Assembly: GCA_948567375.1 (NCBI GenBank)
Contig: OX419755.1
Span: 62,493,944 to 62,557,943 of the forward strand
DNA from: Lunularia cruciata
Lineage: Eukaryota > Streptophyta > Marchantiopsida > Lunulariales > Lunulariaceae
Direction: 5' to 3'
DNA: 64,000 nt
Position numbers and translations under genes: made by a program
Notes under the pieces: generated by a model
The model's database searches: none
Told to the model about the DNA's origin: nothing
The model's input: only the letters and a program-made list of their open reading frames with translations
Shown here: positions 23,401 to 37,839 of the stretch, piece after piece
Position numbering within the stretch: position 1 is the first letter of the stretch
Layout of the letters: the number at the start of each line of letters is the position of its first letter

Positions 23401-24963
23401 TTATGAGGGGTTTACTGCTTATACCTCGTGAAGTCTGGTCCAGTCTAAAGTGGGTATGAATCGTTTCTAACGAGCGGGTTCCATATTCGTACCCTCAATA
23501 TATTTATGAGTTGTTGCCGTGTCTGTGGCGATGGTTTCGTGGGTTACTGCTTCTATGACGATAAAATTTTGACACCACATACTTGTTCTGTTTCAGGGCC
23601 ATGGTTCTCTCGAAAGGGAAGAAGAGGTGAGGAGCTTAGCCGTCACTTTCTCCAGTTTTTAGTTTGTTTTATCCTTATCTGAGCTGTAGATATTAAGTTT
23701 GGTGTTGGGATGCATATACCCGGCTTTTGGCGATCCGTTTCCGTTTGGTTTCACTTAGATCTGAGTTGAACCGGAAATCATGATTTGCATCATAGCACTT
23801 TTTTCCCTTCATTTTCATTGAGTTACGGTTTTATTGATGGCTTCATGACTGGAAGGAGCAGGTTTATGCATGGAGTATCTAAAAGCGAGTGATTTTACAG
23901 GACGTGTACTTTGACGATGAATCAGCCGAAGTTGTAATTTCCTCCTTGCGATTAGGCGACGAACAGGACAGGTACCTAAGTGATGCTTGAAGATCTTTCG
24001 TTGTCTTATCTCTTTTCCCGAAGAAGTTGATTATTTCTGAGGTGGCCAGTATCTAAAAAGGGTGTTTGGTGATCCAGTGGTCGTTCTAAGGACAGCATGT
24101 TCGGAAACAAAAATTGGTTTGCATTCCAAGATGATAATAGGTCCAAACAACCGTTACCCAATTTTTTGATCTCTCCACCATCTCAAAGGGTTGAAGATGA
24201 GCAGGTCACCAACGCTGTGTCACCACCATGCAGTAGTGGGGGAAGTAGCAGTGATGATGAGGTGGTTGTTGGAGAGGATGAAGAGCTAGTCGACACTGCA
24301 ACTTCCGCGGGTGCCCCAGCTGCTGGTGGGCCCAGTTTCGAAGCACGTTTGGAGAATGGGACTAGGCATGATGGTATGGAGTCAAGAGAATCTACGATCA
24401 CTTCTGTAGAATTCCTATCAACCGAGATGGGAAATCTTGGCTTGTCGTTGGATAATGGGGATGAAAATGCGGATTGGGAAGGCTTACGACAAAACATATC
24501 CCTAGAAGGAACATCAGGACGCGACATGTTTGGTGAGAAGGACTCATTCGAAGCTCAGCAGGGAGAAGAACCTGCCTCTGCAGAAGCACTCTCAGAATTG
24601 TCAGAGTCCTTAGAAACTATTGACGAGCCAAAGAACGACTCAACAGTCTCGGGATCTCTTGAAAAGAAGAGTACAGTAGAAGAAGAAAATCATGAAGATT
24701 CTGTTGCTGATGAAGTACAGGTGCCGTTGTTTGGCGGTCCACCAGTCATGGGTGTCGAGGCAGAGGGAACAGCCATTGCCATGGAGAAAGCTTTGAAAGA
24801 AGGAATCGTGGGAGAAGCGGCACCCATACAGCCACAAGAAGCAGTGGAGGAAGATGATTTTGATCCTAGGACGAAGGAAGTGGCCGGTAATCCAAGTTTC
24901 AATGATGTTAATTATTGGCGCAGTGGTTATGACCTGTCTGTGGCAAAGGAAGATCAGTTATAG
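14416..24963 (+). CDS. SAPS-domain PP6/SIT4 phosphatase-associated regulatory subunit
   Basis: SAPS proteins bind the PP6 (SIT4-type) catalytic subunit and direct it to substrates. Nineteen coding exons join in phase: 14416-14454, 15847-15950, 16806-16892, 17148-17223, 18301-18375, 18713-18766, 19058-19117, 19320-19436, 19790-19884, 20074-20270, 21670-21767, 21913-22016, 22275-22440, 22633-22749, 22885-22967, 23126-23270, 23597-23626, 23901-23971, 24078-24963. They give 867 aa, usual for plant members. The start [13 protein letters not shown] and the blocks [67 protein letters not shown] and [18 protein letters not shown] are family hallmarks. From about residue 573 the tail is acidic and disordered, with [15 protein letters not shown]. 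Introns of 1.1-1.4 kb (17224-18300, 20271-21669) carry dispersed repeats. Exons are hand-built but phase-consistent. Confidence 0.95.
17300..17420 (-). repeat. Dispersed repeat R4 in a SAPS intron
   Basis: The reverse complement of this stretch matches 62945-63080, with shared blocks GCCCGAGTCTC, GAGTGT...AGGA, ATCAACCCC/TTAACCCCAGCATG and GTCAGCACTAC/GTCTGCACTAC. The similarity lies inside an intron of each of two unrelated genes, in opposite orientation on the chromosome. Confidence 0.65.
17625..17950 (+). repeat. Two R1 repeats and one R2 repeat in a SAPS intron
   Basis: R1 copies lie at about 17625-17690 and 17745-17895, both with GGAAC(C/T)GGGTTGTTTACAA and GGTTCTGTATT. An R2 copy follows at about 17896-17950, read on the minus strand, with the core GGGGGATCCAGAACTCATTGA. 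Both families recur elsewhere in the window (see findings). Confidence 0.75.
20303..20420. repeat. 64-bp tandem duplication in a SAPS intron
   Basis: Two copies with a 64-base period share CTGTTGTAGCAAG, GGTATGTTGGGAT and CTTTGGTCA (first copy TTTTGGTCA). They lie just after the exon ending at 20270. Confidence 0.8.
20550..20605 (+). repeat. R1 dispersed repeat copy in a SAPS intron
   Basis: This copy has the R1 core GGGTGTGGAACCGCCTTGTC followed by TACAACGGGGTCTGTATC. It lies in the 1.4-kb intron 20271-21669. A weaker copy, GGTTGTTTACTACGGGTTCT, lies at about 18975-19012. Confidence 0.65.
21140..21375 (-). repeat. R2 dispersed repeat copies in a SAPS intron
   Basis: Copies at about 21140-21185 (GGATCCCCCGTTCTGCGAAT, then GGCTTCTGCTC) and 21315-21375 (TTCCCCGTTCTTCGACTGGC, then TTCTGCTC) match the reverse complement of the 54-55 kb R2 copies. 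Confidence 0.6.
23435..23510 (+). repeat. R1-related repeat in a SAPS intron
   Basis: This stretch reads GGTATGAATCGTTTCTAACG, then AGCGGGTTCCATATTCGTAC. It matches the reverse complement of the sequence at about 62330-62375. Confidence 0.6.
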
Positions 24964-24970
24964 GAAATTT

Positions 24971-27540
<2,570 letters not shown>

Positions 27541-27679
27541 TATCATGCTCAAAAGTCACCTCCTAGTTGCTTAGACTTGCATGAGCTTAGTTGCTTAGAT
27601 TTAGTTTTGAGTCTGTTCTATCCTTTCGATAGAATAGACCTTGCAGAGTGTTTTTAGTTGATTGAAGTTGCACATATTC

Positions 27680-28180
27680 AATTTTGCCCTGGTTACATCA
27701 ATGCGTTCCAAAATAGTTGAAGAAGATACAACTCTCCCAATTCCCTCAACTCAGATTGTATTTGGCTTGTCATTTTATTCATGGAGAAATCAAGGATTTG
27801 TAACATTGCAAACTAAGGAAGAATGCTACTCATCAACTCATTCTCCTACAGGTTAAAGATCTGCAACTCTCCCAACTCTCCCAATTTTCCCAACTCAGAT
27901 GGTGTTGAGCCTGCCAAGTTGTTTGTAAAGAGCATGAGTGTTTCAAACTTCTAATAATTTCCCAAGAATGCAAGAATGTTGCCTATCAAATGCATTCCCA
28001 TACATAGAAAGATATTGCAACTTGCCCAATTCTCTCAACCCTTCTAGCATGTGGCTTATTAATCTATTCATGGAGAGTGCAAGGTTTTGCAACTTTGAAC
28101 AATTTCACCAAGGATGTAAAAATTATATCTATCAATGTTGTTGTGAAGTGTACAATTTACTCATTATAAAACCAATTTAA
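27680..28180. repeat. Degenerate repeats, possibly remnants of a leucine-rich-repeat gene
   Basis: About three diverged units recur, each roughly 170 bases. Shared blocks are GGCTTGTCATTTTATTCATG or similar, CAACTTTG/CAAACTTC...AATTT, CCAAG(A/G)ATG(C/T)AA and TGCAACT(C/T)(T)CCCAA. Similar blocks recur at about 37840-38110. Short pieces such as CNLPNSLN recall plant LRR units, but no unit is open throughout, so the LRR reading is a weak inference. Confidence 0.45.
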
Positions 28181-28309
28181 TCAAGTTTGCATATGGTTTC
28201 TTTAAGCTTTTGTAGTGCATGTTGTGGTGATATCTTTGAGCTGGAAGTCAGCTTTGGCATAGAAGAGTTCTTCTTGAAAGAGTTTTTATGCAGATACTTT
28301 GGAGTTGAT

Positions 28310-28780
28310 ATCTCCATGATTATGGGTCCAAATGAGGCTTGCTTTATCTCATTGGAAGAGTCTTCTCAAGAATTTCTATAAATACCAAAAATTGTAGTGT
28401 TTAAAAGTTTGTAGGAAAAGTTACAACCATCTAAAGACACCTTCAGGTTCCAAAATTTTGAGATGACACCACAACATCTTTGGAGTGGAACAAACCTTTA
28501 GAGTGGAATAAATCTTTGGAGTGATGCATATATTTGGAGTGGTATAGATCTTTGGTATAATATAGATCTTTGGGTGGCATAGAATTTGAGCTTTATATCT
28601 ATGTGAGTATGGGTCCAAATGTGGAATGATTTAGCTTGTTGGAAGTATCATCACAAGGTTTTCCATAGAAACCAAAATCATGGCATTTGGGAGTATTTAG
28701 CAAAAGTTACAAGGATATGAAGACACCTTTGGATTCATAACTTTTGCGATGACACCACGACACCACAACAACACCTTTAG
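28310..28780. repeat. Direct duplication (about 288-bp spacing) flanking an 18-bp minisatellite
   Basis: Two diverged copies, starting at ATGGGTCCAAATG near 28322 and 28610, share TTTCTATA/TTTCCATAGAAACCAAAA, AAAAGTTACAA and GATGACACCACAACA or similar. Between them, at about 28484-28592, lie six 18-base units of the type TTTGGAGTGGTATAGATC. On the minus strand these encode six-residue units (PKIYST-like) in one open frame. Confidence 0.75.
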
Positions 28781-28829
28781 CCTAGAACACACCCTTGGAG
28801 AAAGGATTATGACACAATTCTATGACCTT

Positions 28830-29800
28830 TCTAGACTTAAGATGTTGAGAGATAGGATGAGTGTTTATAGAGCATTCATTCTTAGGATCAATTTTGCCAT
28901 AAGAGGCATTGTCATATTTTAATTTTTGATCTTTGTGTCTAGTGGATATGATGTGAGATACAAGTCCTTGCTTCTTAGCAAAGGAACTTGATTGAGTGGT
29001 TAGGGTGGTCAATTTATAGATTTAGGAGTACATTTATGTATGTACTACAGCTTGGAGTTATTGAGTTTATGGAGTTTTGTTTGACGTGGTTTGAGTTTAT
29101 CATCTGGATGAATAGCTCAAGGATAGAGGTGGAGTATCTCCTCAGATCTTTGTGGGATGATAGTTTCCTCACCACATACACATAGGTGTGTGCATCATGG
29201 ATTTTACTTGATGTCCATGATGGGTATTGGGATAAGTGGAGATGTTTCATCTATAGACCTTATAATTTATTTAATGCCTTAGGTCTATGTCTTCAAGATA
29301 TATTGATAATTGATAGTGCATTTCTAACTTATTGTAGAAACCATACTCATAGCACTATACACCCTTTGGTATTTACTCCATATCTTATTAGAGAGGAGAG
29401 TCACTTACTCATTGAGAGCTCAATTAGACAGGTTTGAGCTAAGATATGCTCACATATTACCCTCCTCACCAAGAAGTGGACCTCTAATCATTTTAGGGAT
29501 TTATAGTATGGATATATATGACAATTTGGATGCATCTTCCAATATTTCACCAAGTGCCAAGATAAGTGGAATATGATATGAAGATATAGTCCAATGTGGA
29601 TAAATCAACCAAGCTTTAGAAGCATTGATGATGCACTAGAGTGCATTAGAGAAGAGCAAGAGTGCACTCAAGGGGATACCAAATAGAGTAGATAGATCAA
29701 ATGGATACTCACTAGATCACTACTCTATCCTATGTGATATGGATGATCAATTATATACCCTTTTTACATACCTTTATATATTATATATAAATATATATAG
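28830..29800. other. AT-rich intergenic DNA, nothing recognised
   Basis: No coding region, RNA gene or clear repeat was found. A short AT-rich run (TATATATTATATATAAATAT) lies at about 29770-29800, just before the dispersed element copy. Confidence 0.5.
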
Positions 29801-29809
29801 GTATAGGTA

Positions 29810-31200
29810 TATGAGAGCAGAAGCCATTCTAGGAATGAGTTATCCAGAACACATGAAATGAAAATGATTGATAAGCAATATGTTCATGATTCACATTGCT
29901 AGAGTAGTGTTAAATCCCTAAGGTAGAATGCATCAAATGTAACCTATAGAAAAGGTATAATTGAAACAAATTCAGAAGAATAGATGGCAAATGGACTAGC
30001 AAACAATGTGAAATCAAGAGCATCCATGCAAACAAATACAAGAAATAGTAAATTTTATGTAAGAGCTTGCTAGTAAGTAGTGTGTGAATGACAAAGATTA
30101 AGAACGTGGGCTGGAGTTAGGTAGGAACACTATAGATCTGAGAGGTCAAACCAAGAATCAGTCAAAGAGCGGAGGAAAAATACTAGGGAGGGAATTAGCT
30201 AGAGAATGAAGGAGTAGAACAATAGAAGAGTTATTGGATGGTGTGGCTGCAGAAATGGGTCAAAGTGTAACATGGTAACGAGAGTGAAGCATAAGAAGAC
30301 AAGATATAAAGTACATCACAAAAAGCACTATAGATGCTTGAGTCTTGAGACACAAAATAGAAAATGGAAGCAAAAAGTGGCCATAGTAAACCTCCACAAA
30401 AACACCCATGACTTCATCAGTGCCTCACATAATGCCAAAGTAGCTGGGCAATTGTCAGTACTCCTTCTATTGAGTTTCTACTCAAAAAATCATGAATGCC
30501 AAGGAAAACTTGATTGCTTCCAACAATGCCGCTCAAGGTAAGGGAAAAGTTGTAACGTACGAAGCTTAAAATCTCAACAAAGTGCAACAACTGTAATAAG
30601 TAGAATGACTTTGCAATGAAAATAAATCAGCATCCGAATGAAAAATATGAAATCATGAGCAAAAGAAAGTAAAGGACTCAAGACATACCTTGTTAAAGCC
30701 TAAAGGAAATAAATATTAGTATCAACATCAAGAAAAAAGTAGCAAAACTACTTGATGATGTAAATTAATGAAGAAGGTGGTAAACTAATTGCATGAAATC
30801 ACCAAAGAAACAGTAAGGAGCTGAGTTAGAAGGCACATGAAGGAGCAAGTTGTTTTCCATCAAAATGCACATTAGGGAGTGAATCCAAAGACACAAAAGA
30901 GCAGGTCATCTGCCATAGAAATTGGGGCCAAAACTCACAGGATAAAGTAGAGTGAGCAGCAACAAAAGGTGGAACAAAAAATAATCCAAAGAGGGGAAAG
31001 AGAAACAAAAAGGGGTCAAAAGAGTACATCAATGCTGCATGGGAAGGGACTGGACAACTCAAATAGGAAAAGCAAAGGAAGGAAAAAAGAAGCAAGGAAA
31101 AGCCTTATAGGACTTAGCTCATTATGGGAAAGGGGAAAGAAAAGAGGCAAGATCTGCCTCGGATGAAATCATGGACTACGTGGGCCCATGGGTCCATAGG
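29810..31200 (+). repeat. Copy of a long dispersed non-coding element (modules R2-R3-tail)
   Basis: This stretch carries the same modules, in the same order, as 54.2-56.7 kb. An R2 module (GAGAGCAGAAGCC...TTATCCAGAACACATGAAAT) lies at 29810-29890. An R3 module (GCACTATAGATGCTTGAGTC, then GTGGCCATAGTAAACCTCCA, then GACTTCATCAGTGCC) lies at 30320-30545. A short block ACTCAAGACATACCTTG lies at about 30674, and a purine-rich tail with AAAGGTGGAAC at about 30830-31200. It is AT-shifted against the 55-kb copy. No protein of more than 90 codons is encoded and no transposase is seen. Confidence 0.65.
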
Positions 31201-31374
31201 CAAAGGCCCACATGTCCATATGCAAGCCATGGAATACCACATGGCAGAAAACTAAAATCACATATGAATGAATATAGTGGTAGACAATAGATATATATAT
31301 AATAAAAATTAAGAAATCAAGTAGAACTCTTGATCAATATTATGGTATAAAAGCCTACAAGAAAATATTTATAT

Positions 31375-31885
31375 TTCACTCTTATTGTCACTTGTCAAAA
31401 TCTTTATATTTCAACTCATGAACCTTGTGAATATACCTATATTTTCCAAAAAAATTCCCACTTGTGAAAACTTTCCTATATTTTTAACCTATGTTATTTT
31501 TTCACCCATATTTGTCACTTATCAAATAGTTTCTATATTTTTTCACCCATATTGTCAGTTTTCACTAAAATTTCTATCAAAATTGTTGAAACTTTAATAT
31601 ACATGTATTTTTTATGCATATTTTCACTTTTCAACATATTTATGCTTGAATTATTCAACCTTGTGAATATACTTGTATTTTTTAATCCATTTTCTCACTT
31701 GTCCTATTATTACATTTAAACTATAAATTTTTTTTTTAATATATGTATATTTTCACATATTTTTCACTTGTCAAAATTTATTTATTCAAATTGTTGAATC
31801 TTGAGAATATAGATGTATTTCTTCACCCATATTGTCACTTTTCAAAATGTTTTTGTTTAAACTATTGAACCTTGTAAATAGTACT
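31375..31885. repeat. Degenerate tandem array, period about 70 bp
   Basis: The motif TTTTTCACCCATATTGTCAC then TT(G/T)TCAAAAT recurs near 31390, 31470, 31510, 31550, 31625, 31695, 31765 and 31833. A second motif, TTGAACCTTGTGAATATAC, lies between copies. Spacing in the later part is 68-71 bases. The array is very AT-rich and not coding. Confidence 0.75.
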
Positions 31886-32078
31886 TAAACTTGTGTGATG
31901 ATATAAACTTGCAAACTTCCACATATTTAGTCCTTAGTGTATCAAAGTGTAAGGCACTTGAGAGAAACTTGCATACAAATTTACTTGCATTTGGACAAGA
32001 CTAGCAAGCTCTTTTGATGGATGACCAAGCCTTGATCAATGTGCAACCAAGGCCAAAAACCTAAGCGACAAGACCATG

Positions 32079-32232
32079 CAAGCAAGGCCCAAACCCAACG
32101 CATACTTGGCAAGTGAGGCCCAAATCCAAGCAACCAAGACCCACATTAGGCAAGCAAGGCCCAAACCCAAGAAACCAAGATAGATGCTAGGCAAGCAAGG
32201 TCCAAACTCAGCCAAACAAGACCATTAAACCC
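32079..32232. repeat. 41-bp minisatellite, about 4 units
   Basis: Units begin CAAGCAAGGCCCAAACCCAA at 32079, 32110, 32151 and 32192, spaced 31, 41 and 41 bases. Unit ends vary (for example GCAACCAAGACCCACATTAGG). It is notably C-rich for this AT-rich region. Confidence 0.8.
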
Positions 32233-35039
32233 AACCCAACCAAACTATGTGAAAAAGACAACATTCATTATTTAAACATAATTAAATGTCTTACTAATAT
32301 CTTTGTATAGGTTACAAAATGTTGAAATCCTATCATGTCCACTTTAACTCACACATTAATACAAAAAGGAATCACCATCATGTGCACTTGAACTGCAAGG
32401 GACATATTGGCATTGGATATATCAGTGGATATTAGTTTATGATAGCTATGTCATAATGCTCTTGATTTCCTTGATGGTTTTCCCTACTTGGATTTTTATA
32501 AGGTCATGGAATAATAATGCTTGAATTTTTCATTCTCTCCTTAAATACTAGCTTTTGTTTTTTTACTCTCTACTTTGCTTCTATTTTAATTCTCAATTTC
32601 TCTATCTTGGTAGTATTATGAGCATTGGTCTCTGCAAGTTTACTTGTCCCCTTAGCCTTTAAAGAATTGCTTCTCAATTTAGTAGGGCTCACTATGTCTT
32701 GAGTAAAAGAGGATAATGTAGGGATAATTTTAGGATTCCTTTGAAAGTATTTCCTCCTCTTGCATGATTCACCATTTCTCCTTTGTCTTGTGCTCTTGTT
32801 GGAGTTCATCTTGGGCTTTTGGAATTTTCTCATTGGCTCTTTTAGCAAGGAGAACATCCTCCTCAAATTCCTCCTTATCTTCTTCTTGCATGCTAGGAAT
32901 TGTGTATGGTATGGTATGGAAAGAAAAGGACTAAATGGGATATTGTGAGCCTAGGAAGTCCCCAACTAAGGAGTTCCTTCTTCCATATTTTCCTCATCCT
33001 TTTCAAGAGTGGACCTTCCTTTATTTCATTCTATTTTTTCTGCCATTCAGATAGGTTTATTTCCCTCCACATCCCAAATGTTTACAAGGAAGGGAAGAAA
33101 ATGCTTGCTCTACTTCCAAACAAAACATCTATTCTATCAAACTAAGGACAAATGGGATTTAGCTTTTGCTCTATTACAGTCAATCCTTGCTTTATCTCCT
33201 TCTGAATAAGACTTGGCTTGTTTATAAGAGTTCATATAACAGGCACATTTTTTTTTGCAATCTATCTCTATTCATGGACCTTGAAAACCCTTTCCCATAT
33301 CTCACAAGAAATGTTGCCATGTTGCTGAAAGTTGTACTCTTCTGGAGTGGCTTTTTGCAAGTTCCTCCATAGATCTATTTAAAATGCTTGGGCTCTCCCA
33401 AATATTCAATGATTTGATAGGTAATGATAGGGGATCATTTTGAGCCTATCTTCATTTCACTTTGCGTTGCTTACATACAAAGAAGGAGCAAAGGTGGCCT
33501 CCTTTGACACCATTCGCAAAAGATCTTGAAATCCAATACTCTCCACTATTATTGTTGAGAGAGTTTCTGAAGTATGAATTGAATGGAGACTACTTGATAA
33601 ACTTGTCAAAAGAGGAGGCAAATGAGAGAGGAAGAGTCAAACGGGAAGATTTATGTTCTTTGCACTTATGGCTTCCATGTTCACTAAACTAAATTCTAAA
33701 TTTTCCAAAGGACATGCACTAATAATTTCTTGAAGATTGGAATATCAATAAATTCCTTCAAGTTTGGCATAGAGTCTCAATGATTCTTGAAGTCGGTGCA
33801 ATGTCAAAGAGAGGTTTCCTTTGTGAGGTTGGTGTAGTTTTACTAATGTTCAAATGCTTATCCCAATAGTAGTAGACATACTACCTCCTAGTTTATGTTT
33901 TAAAAAATATGGCGCACTTTGACTCAAATGTCCCTTTTCCATCCCTTCACAACCACAAACTCACCACCCACAATCTCACTTTAGGAGATGTATTTAAATG
34001 TCAGGTTTGAAATTTGAAAACAATAGGTAACACCATGGCAGGTCATGGCACTATTATAGCATTGAACTCAATTGGGTTAGTGACACATAGCACTTCTACT
34101 CAATATTAATTCTTCAAAATACTTGCTTGATCTCTTGTAAAGCCCTTAATCCACCTCCCATAAAGCCTCTTCTTGAGGTCACCTAATAAAATAATTTGCA
34201 GAATGTTCATTTATTCAGCAATTTTTATCTGGGGTCCTATAAAACACTTAACTAAATTTCCCATTATTGTAGAGATTCCATAATTTAAGATTTTGAAACC
34301 TCCTAAAGTATGCAATTCAAGTTCTAGTTGTGATAATTATGTTTTTGTGTTTAAATTATTATTGTATGTCTAATAACATGTCACTAAGTAGAATTTAAAA
34401 TTTAAAATATTAAGATTTCAGAATCAGGTCAAATTAGTATTGTAACTATCAAGTTTGATATCTTAGAATTGAAAGTGTCCAAAAAGAAGTTCAATAAATT
34501 GAACCATGAATTTTTTACAATATTGTCATGAGCTATATAATCAAATATAATGATATAGATTTGAAATTTTAAAAATAAAATGAAAAGGTTAAATAATACT
34601 AGAATGAAATATTAATTATAATCTCCAATCTTTATGTTTTTAACAAGTTAGATTTCCATTAGTAGACAATAACAGACAACTTGATATGTAAAGTTTCAAA
34701 AAAGTTCTCAAGCTGATTTCAGGTACCAATAGATGATTTACTCCTACTTCACATTATAATGATTTAATTATTTTATCAAAATAATTTATACTGTCAAAGT
34801 ATTGTTACTATATTTGATATGAATCCCAGATGTTAAATCATTTCTTACAAATAAAACCACTACTAACAATTATATTGCAAATCATATATCTATCTCATTG
34901 GCTTCATATGGTTTGGACAGTATGAAAATTATCATACAGATATACATTGCTATGTCACATACACAAGCAGAAAAATACATGTAGAAACAAGACTCATGTA
35001 AAAAATCGTAATTAAATTCTAAAGGATCACATAATTCAG

Positions 35040-35095
<56 letters not shown>

Positions 35096-36838
35096 CTCTA
35101 CCAATACAAAACTTGTGATTATTCTCAGTTCGAAGTCACTCTAACACTAGAACACTAGAGAATTCAAAGTACAATAGAGAGTTTTTACAAGAACTCAAGA
35201 GATTCAACATAGAAGAAGTAAGTTTTCTAAACCTGTAATTGTAACTCAAAGTATACCCATTCCTTAACTCGAGATATACCTCTTCTCAAGAGACTAAGAA
35301 ACCCAACCTTAAACGCCGTACATGATTATCGTTATGCCATAACTGTAGTTCTCATGGTACCTAAGGAAACCTTAATAATTCCAGAAACTACTACTAAAGA
35401 CAGCTAACAAAAATATAGCCGCCAAAATAATAACCAAATGTACTAACAAAGACCCTTACTAAAAAAAAAAAAACAGAATATATCTTTACTTTTTGGTCAA
35501 GACAGCGTGAAATGAAAAGTAAACCTAAGGAGAAACATTCCAGTATTATATAAGAGACTTGAAATCAATAAATTTCAACATGATTCCAAATCCTCACACA
35601 TCAATATACATAATATGCACTCTGTGTAAAGAACCGGGAGGGGGTTGAAGTTTCCACATTCTGATAAACGGGAGATGATTAAACTTTCTTCATCGGGATA
35701 AAGATACTCTAGAACTAAATGAAGTAAGGGCATTTTTCCAAAATTTGGATTATGGGCATGTTACAGAATCTGGATGTCATATATACTTGGGAGCTTGTAG
35801 AGGTTGTCGACTATAATGTCAACCGATATCTTTCTGGTCTTTGCAAGAGATAATAATGGAATTTACTCTATTGTAAGTATTCATCAATTTAATACTATTT
35901 AACTTAACTCTCTCCTAGTTAATTATAATAGCAAAACTCTACATATATCTTTCCTTTATATATTAGGTGTTACATGAGCTCACGCTTTATATTATGTCTC
36001 CGAGACAAATATCACATTAAATTATTAAATTTTAATTATAAATTTATATATAGTATCTTTTTCTAAACACTACATTATGGTAAAAAGAAATTATTCTATG
36101 TTGCAGTTCATTTTAGAAATTTTATGAAAAGTATTTAAAATCCAAAAAAAATTTCTTTAAATATGTTTATTTTTTTTAGTTTTTTTATTTTTCAGTATTT
36201 ATTGATGTAAGGATATATTTATTCCCAAATCTACACATCAACAAATAATATAGATTATAGTAACGAATATAGACCCAAAAATGGAAACATATTCACACCC
36301 ACAATAATACACATTCAACTAGCTAAAGATTTGGAGAGGACACATGGGAAGTTATGTTAGTTTGATCACCTAGCAGAATTTTAAATTTCACCTATATATA
36401 TATATATCCATCTTTAATAACTCCATCGAAGATTTCAACATGCTTAATCTTTGAGGTCTAAACGAGTCAAAATCTACATCCCAAATAATCCGAAACTCCC
36501 CACTGAAACTAATGCTAACACACAGTTTCTATAGAACCCATTCTATAGAAACCAAATTGAAAATGTCACATATGAATCGATATGAGCTACAGGTGAATCT
36601 TAAATTAACACTGACACTAGCTACATAGCACACTATGAATACAAGAAGTGAAATCTAGTCATTAATAAGCTACAGGAGTTGTTCACAGGGTGTAATTGTA
36701 TTCTCCTTTACTTCTAAATGTGATGTCAAAGTTTTTGTAGCTTTTGTGCTGCATAGTTGCAAAGGGATCCCGCAAAGGATAGGATTTTGAATTTTGAATG
36801 AACATTGCTTTCTCTATCAATTGGAACTGCTAATGCGA
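32233..36838. other. AT-rich intergenic DNA, no intact gene
   Basis: No gene with supported exons is seen. At about 32500-33050 the minus strand holds a charged, coding-like stretch (EEFEEDVLLAKRANEKI followed by KAQDELQQEHKTKEKW) that ends in a stop, with further broken frames either side. This could be a decayed gene or transposon fragment of unknown kind. The rest is AT-rich with short homopolymer runs. Confidence 0.5.
35043..35092. repeat. (TA)n microsatellite
   Basis: A pure TA run of about 25 units in AT-rich intergenic DNA. Confidence 0.95.
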
Positions 36839-37100
36839 AAGGGAATCTTATTTTTGATATCACAATATCATTGAACAAGGTGAGTTGTGTAAAAGGATGA
36901 AGAATTATTCTCGATAAGTTATTCTTGGGAGACATCAAGGCATTCCAACTATCTTAGTTTGGAAAGAGAATCTTGCTATTGATATCACAATATCATTGAA
37001 ATCACATTGAAATATAACAAGGTAAGTTGTGTAAAAGGAAGAAGAAATATTGTCGCTCCGTTATTCTTGGAGACATCAAGGCATTCCAACTGTCTTAGTG
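36839..37100. repeat. Tandem duplication of about 120-135 bp
   Basis: Two adjacent copies (about 36839-36956 and 36966-37100) share TTGATATCACAATATCATTG, AACAAGGT(G/A)AGTTGTGTAAA and GAGACATCAAGGCATTCCAA. The second copy has a 16-17 base internal insertion that repeats ATCATTGAAAT-like sequence. Confidence 0.85.
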
Positions 37101-37839
37101 AGTAGATATGGAACCATTAAAGTGATTCCCTTAAAGTGTCAAGTATCAAATTCCATAAAGATTAGCACATGTAAAATAGTTTTTGTGTACATCAAAGGAA
37201 ACCTGGGGAACAAAACATATGTCAAGAAAATCTCTTGACCTTTTGCTGACACCACTATCTTCTCCTCAAGGACGTCGCCTTCGCAGTTGGATCTACTACC
37301 AATCAAATGCATACGTGGATATTCAACAAGTTTCTTGGAAAAATTCCATAGAACCTATTGTTAGAAAGGTCTGACACCCAAGGGGGAAATGAGCTCTTGA
37401 AGGTACGCTTGAGTTGTAGCTCAAATCTAGCACTGATAGACTTTTACAATTATGCAATGAGGTAGAGATCAGACCAGTGAGTCTGTTGTGCCAACAACAG
37501 ACTCATGATAATTTTCAATAAATTCCCTCAATGTTCAGGCTTGATTGGGATGTGCATCAATGAGGTTGTTGCTATCAATTTGAGCAGCACTAGGGATGAA
37601 AGCTTTGCAATTTTAGATGGTATATTCTATTCCAATTCAGAGTGAGACATATTTATATTTTGCAACGCACTAGAGAGGCATCCAATCTTGAGGAATGACT
37701 CTTGACAATTGCTTCTTTGGAGAAGTCAACTCAGAAAAATTCTGAAAGAAACCAAATTGAATCATATACCATCTATAAGTTGGTTCATTTAGAGCTGTAG
37801 ATTTTCTCTAGATGAAACATTTCCCAAAAGAGATAAGTA

